From positions 9,565,911 to 9,629,910 of the forward strand of contig OX457036.1 of the NCBI GenBank assembly GCA_949752735.1: a DNA stretch of 64,000 bases, in the 5' to 3' direction. Below, piece by piece: positions 59,203 through 64,000 of the stretch (position 1 is the first letter of the stretch; the number at the start of each line of letters is the position of its first letter). The stretch comes from Lumbricus terrestris (lineage: Eukaryota; Annelida; Clitellata; Crassiclitellata; Lumbricidae). The notes under the pieces were generated by a model. That model saw only the letters and a program-made list of their open reading frames with translations. It was not told where the DNA came from and did no database searches. The translations under genes and the position numbers were made by a program.

Positions 59203-59832
59203 GACCAGGCTTGGAATCTCAAAATGGCACTCCTAGAAGCAAATCATGTAACAATTTGCTAACCGGTGTTTCTAGACTAATTTGACCCTGCTGAAAACGA
59301 AAATCGCTGTTAGCAAGCTGGATTTTTGGCCGTTCAATGGGAAAACAAGATGGCGGACAAAATGGCGGTCAGTTGCTTCAAATGGCTATAAGTAAAGTAT
59401 TGTATGTGACAGGAACACGATTTTAGACTCTAAATTAAGATTATAGGGTGCAAGGAATACAATGGAACCAAATACACATATGTAGCACTGCAAGAAAATC
59501 AAAATGGCGGACAAAATGGCGGCCAGAATCTTAAAATGGCTGTAAGTGAAGTTAAGTATTCAGTGGAATCATGATTTCAGGGTCTAAATCAACATTTTCG
59601 GGGTCAAGGAATGCAACGGAAGCAAGGTAACATATGTGGCATTGCACGAAAACCAAGATGGCGGACAAAATGGCGGACAAAATCTTAAAATGGCCATAAG
59701 TGAAGACATATATGCAACTAAATCATGATTTCAAGGTCTAAATCAACATTTTCGAGGTCCAGGCATGTGATGAAACCAAGGTCGCATATATAGCACTGCC
59801 TGGACACCAAAATGGCGGCCAAAATGGCGGCC
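59203..59832 (+). repeat. Left inverted arm of the 3.35-kb element
   Basis: Subrepeats start near 59345, 59500, 59655 and 59805, each with AAAATGGCGG(A/C)C followed by AAATGGC(T/C)(A/G)TAAGTGAAG-type text. Confidence 0.88.
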
Positions 59833-60067
59833 AGATTCTTGAATTGACTGTTAGTGAATTTCTGTATCTAATGAATATATCAATTCAGAATGTAAATGAT
59901 AATTTTCGGAATTAAGGAAAGTGAAATTAAAGGCACTGAATATATTATGTGACACTGCCAGAAAACCAAAAACCAAAATGGTGGACAAAAACTTCAACTG
60001 GCTATGAGTGATGTCTTGAACATATACGATGGAGACTTGATTTCAGTCTGGACTAGTAATTTCCAGG

Positions 60068-60679
60068 TCATATGCTTCCAACAAAATCACATGCAGTGTT
60101 ATGCAGTGAAATTGTCATACCTATAGTGGAAATTTTTAGTAGCCTATGACTGGGCTGCAGTTTAACTATTGCTGGCTTTATGTATATACAGTATGCATGA
60201 TTGAATGTTTCATAACTTGACGTATCAATAGTCTCAACTTTTCGTGACTTGACGGATATACATGTAGGGTACCGTAGAGTCAAATCAGGCCTTGTTGCAG
60301 ATAATGCAATTGCACCTGAGTACACATGACAAGATCGCACTTCGATAGCAGCAGGGCCTGATGCTACGTTTGTCAACTTCACATGATTTGCTGTAGACAA
60401 ACTCTAGCCTATAATGTGGCTTTGGCACACACTGGGGGTAAAGATTACTTTCTTCCACCACACTCCATCTGATGAAGATGAGGATGATATCTGAACATCA
60501 ATATCTAGTAAAAATAGGCCTTTCCAAACTGACAGTTTGGTAATTAGCTCATAAGGGAATGTTCCAAATGTAGAAAGTAAGTGGGAACTTTCAAGTAGTT
60601 TATTCAAGCATTCTTTCAGCTGATTCCTGCTAAATATGTCAAATCGCATCCAGTTGTAGCATGAAGGCCACTCGATCAA
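60068..60679 (-). other. Two adjacent minus-strand ORFs inside the element
   Basis: 60404-60679 (opening MIEWPSCYNWMRFDIFSRNQ) and 60068-60400 (opening MSTANHVKLTNVASGPAAIE) are separated by one stop and a frame change. They could be decayed or spliced parts of one element-encoded protein. I recognise no domain. Confidence 0.25.
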
Positions 60680-61234
60680 TTCTTCATAGTTACGTGAATT
60701 GGATGAGCTTCTGTTCCGCTGATGTTCCTGCCATCACCAAAACACCGTTAAATATAAAGCAAACACATATGACCCGGCAGTGGACAAAACCTTATCTTTT
60801 TTCACGTAACCACCAGCAGCCGCTCTAGTCCATATCTCCAAATGTGGCTGCTGAGAGATGAATGGACAGGAATGAAGCTAGATCAGTCTTTCTTTCAAGC
60901 ATACCAAGAACATTCACCCAATTTTCCGACAACGGAGTATTTCGAGACTCCACACAGTGGCAGAGTTGTGGTTGTAATTTTCTGTACGCTTTCACTTTTT
61001 AAAAGCAATGCCCACTATATCTATCGAAGGCAATAATTATTAACCCTCTTGTAGCCAATCGAAAGTAGGCTACCTGTACACAGGTATCCACTGTATCTGT
61101 CAGATCACCAACTGTCTTCGCGTTTGGAGGTTCCCTATTGCTTGAGCCATTGCTTGTCCTACAATAATTTGTCTGCAACAGGTCGGATGAACTGTGTTGC
61201 GACTTAGCCTATGGGCATATCACAATATTTGGTC

Positions 61235-61660
61235 ATGTCTCATACAATATGGGGGATGTCTTGCATTGGCTCCCTTTCCCGCAGCGGATTGCCTGCAGGC
61301 TCTCTGTGTTGCTTAGGTAGTGCCTTGATGGACTAGGCTATAGCCCCACTATGTCTGAAAGAACTCTGTTTTTCAACCTCGGTTGTCCAGCGTCGATCTA
61401 CTCTTCAGTTGGCGGACCAAGCTGAGCTGGTTCACTCGCGGTCTGCTATTTGACATCACCTTTCATTCTGTGTAGCTGGTTCTAAAATCTAGAAGGGAAT
61501 GGCCAACCCCTTTTCACAGCGTCTATTGCATGCCCATGGGTCACTCCACTCTGTTCCTTAAGAATAAAAAACTGTCCTATTTAGTTGTGGTTAAGTGGGG
61601 GGCAATTCCGGGCAGCCCACCTTGAAGAGGCACTACGTAAAATATTCTAAATAAACAAAT
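61235..61660 (+). mobile_element. CR1/L2-like LINE C-terminal relic inside the element
   Basis: GGATGTCTTGCATTGGCTCC (VLHWLP), GCAGCGGATTGCCTGCAGGC (QRIACR), then GGGTCACTCCACTCTGTTCC and TGAAGAGGCACTACGTAAAA. Confidence 0.7.
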
Positions 61661-61909
61661 GATATTTCTCTGCTATAGAAATACGGACTGGACAAGTTAC
61701 TTTTGCAGAGAGAATCCAATCCCATTGGTTTTGAGAAAAGTCCATGGCACAATCGTGTTTTCAGATCCATGGGACAGTCAGCTTGATACGATGTAATAAG
61801 GCACTGCATGATATACAAATCTTCCTTTATAATTTGGTCAGTGTTCTTTTGAAGAACACTCCTTGGTTTAAGACTTCCTGAAGGCATTGCGATAATTTGA
61901 ATGATCATA

Positions 61910-62552
61910 TCTTGCCGCCATTTTGCTCGCCATTTTGGTTTCCAGGCAGTGCTATATATGTGACATTGGTTTCATCACATGTCTTGACCTCGAAAATGTT
62001 GATTTAGACCTTGAAATCATGATTTAGTTGCATATATGTCTTCACTTATGGCCATTTTAAGATTTTGTCCGCCATTTTGTCCGCCATCTTGGTTTTCGTG
62101 CAATGCCACATATGTTACCTTGCTTCCATTGCATTCCTTGACCCCGAAAATGTTGATTTAGACCCTGAAATCATGATTCCACTGCATACTTAACTTCATT
62201 TACAGCCATTTTAAGATTCTGGCCGCCATTTTGTCCGCCATTTTGATTTTCTTGCAGTGCTACATATGTGTATTTGGTTCCATTGTATTCCTTGCACCCT
62301 ATAATCTTAATTTAGAGTCTAAAATCGTGTTCCTGTCGCATACAATACTTTACTTATAGCCATTTGAAGCAACTGACCGCCATTTTGTCCGCCATCTTGT
62401 TTTCCCATTGAACGGCCAAAAATCCAGCTTGCTAACAGCGATTTTCGTTTTCAGCAGGGTCAAATTAGTCTAGAAACACCGGTTAGCAAATTGTTACATG
62501 ATTTGCTTCTAGGAGTGATTTCTAGAGCCCTTTTAGAATTCCAAGCCTTGTC
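61910..62552 (-). repeat. Right inverted arm of the 3.35-kb element
   Basis: The reverse complement of the left arm, collinear over its full length, including AACATTTTCGAGGTC and GCATATATGTCTTCACTTAT positions. Confidence 0.88.
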
Positions 62553-62752
62553 TAGTCTGCTTATAAAACGAATGATGGATGGATGATTCATTGAAAATCG
62601 GACAAAAAGGTCTGATGCGTAAAACACATGCGCACAACAACACACATGACATGTCATAAGAAATGTGAAATCTGCAGACAAACAGATGAATTCAAACGTA
62701 CACTGGTGGTGGTGTCATACGCTGGTGGTGGTGTTATACACTGATGGGGGCC

Positions 62753-62925
62753 TTGGTGGTGGTGGTGGTGGTGGTGGTGGTGGTGGTGGTGGTGGTGGTG
62801 GTGGTGGTGGTGGTGGTGGTAGTGGTTGTGGTGGTGGTGGCGGTGGTGGTGGCGGTGGTGGTGGTGGTGGTGGTGGTGGTGGTGGTGGTGGTGGTAGTGG
62901 TGTTGGTGATGGTGGTGTGCGAAGA
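62753..62925. repeat. (GGT)n array
   Basis: GGTGGTGGT for about 170 bp with a few GGC and AGT interruptions. Confidence 0.97.
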
Positions 62926-62961
62926 AATATATTAAAATCCAAAGAGTAGTGGTCTATGTTC

Positions 62962-63205
<244 letters not shown>

Positions 63206-64000
63206 AATACAGCAATAATAGTAATAGTAATAATAGATCAGGAATGAAGAGAAGAAGGATGGGGTAGGGGTGGTTTCCACGCACCTGTTCATCGATGGTT
63301 ACGGCTAGCAGACAACAACAGAGGTAGGCGCAGCAGCAGCAGCAGCAGCAGCATTAAGGCCTTTCAAGGCTATACTGTCCGCATCCTCAGCATATTAGCA
63401 TCACGTGCATCATCTGCAAGTGCCGATAATCAATGTCTATCATTTCATTCGCATATATGCATGCTCATTGCTTACATTATGTCTGGCAGATATAATAGTA
63501 TGAATAAATATATGCGCATTGACCAATATACAAATGTCATGCTTAATAAACGTACGATTGGGCCTACGTGAAAGTTTTATAGCTATGCTGAAAATGTAGT
63601 GCGTTATTGAATGCTTTTAATTGTTTACAATTTATAGCGTAAAAGTGTTTGGTATAGTTACAAGCACTAATAAAAAGAAAAGAAAATATAGCGTTTAAAA
63701 GATAGGCCTACAGATAAAGTTGTGGAGCTTCACTGCTTCAGCGTTCTGTCCTTGAATCATTAACTGCACGGACGCAAGGCAGAACATTTACTTCAAATTT
63801 TAATACATTTTTCTTGGTTTAACTGCGGACCTGCGGTATGCACAAGAACACATGCACACGCATACATGTACATCCACGCATTTGTGGAGATGTCAGCTAT
63901 TATGATTATTTTGCTATTGTTTAATGACTTTGCATTTATTAAAGAGAAATCGTAGAATGTTATTCAGTGAGCAGCGATAAACACTAAAACAGGCAAATCG
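63206..64000. other. No recognised feature
   Basis: Unique sequence with a short (GCA)n at 63332-63352. No exon-like segment found. Confidence 0.3.

Larger units (their letters stand above)
59203..62552. mobile_element. 3.35-kb element with long inverted arms and ATGGCGG subrepeats
   Basis: The left arm (59203-59832) and right arm (61910-62552) are near-perfect inverted copies. The tips read GACCAGGCTTGGAAT and ATTCCAAGCCTTGTC, each next to TA. Each arm is built from about four 155-bp tandem units with AAAATGGCGGACAAAATGGC. The 2-kb centre contains unidentified ORFs on the minus strand (60068-60400, 60404-60679) and a LINE relic. It may be a TA-targeting DNA transposon or a foldback element; no transposase motif was recognised. 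Confidence 0.85.

Overview
The window is nuclear DNA from an animal with introns, many dispersed repeats and large simple-sequence arrays. I recognise four protein-coding loci, all on the + strand. I infer an invertebrate deuterostome. The reasons are the Gs-alpha and Ikaros-like protein sequences, the many tRNA-derived SINEs and hAT MITEs, and minisatellites that start exactly on 5' splice sites. From memory, that last trait has been described for amphioxus introns ('mirage' minisatellites), so a cephalochordate is my first guess. Echinoderm or hemichordate remain possible.

Layout. 1-6.7 kb: tandem repeats, microsatellites, SINE copies and a CpG-rich block. 6.8-22.3 kb: nine 3'-terminal coding exons of a stimulatory G-protein alpha subunit (Gs-alpha, GNAS type), about 304 residues in phase; the N-terminal exons with the P-loop are not in the window. 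Two consecutive introns of this gene open with tandem arrays whose repeat unit contains a copy of the gene's own 5' splice site: 18 bp x about 33 at 7789-8391, and 51 bp x about 75 at 9650-13500. 28.2-33.6 kb: the RNase P/MRP subunit POP4 (Rpp29), apparently complete in six exons, with some doubt about the first. 43.4-45.6 kb: the last two coding exons of an Ikaros-family C2H2 zinc-finger gene. 53.7-57.0 kb: a signal-peptide exon spliced in matching phase to a Thr-rich mucin-like exon; this gene runs on past the last exon I can identify.

The rest is mainly mobile DNA: hAT-type MITEs of at least eight families, many with 8-bp target-site duplications and several nested in one another; one TTAA-flanked piggyBac-like element; tRNA-derived SINEs (family A most abundant, also B, C and D); 3' tails of a CR1/L2-like LINE; and a 3.35-kb element with about 640-bp inverted arms built from 155-bp subrepeats (59203-62552). 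The four genes have unrelated roles (cAMP signalling, tRNA 5' processing, transcription, cell-surface glycoprotein) and are not organised as a functional cluster.

The main discovery candidate is the pair of donor-site arrays in the Gs-alpha gene. The first keeps the reading frame, so alternative donor choice could lengthen the helical domain in 6-residue steps. The second carries about 75 donor copies whose use would bring an immediate in-frame stop.
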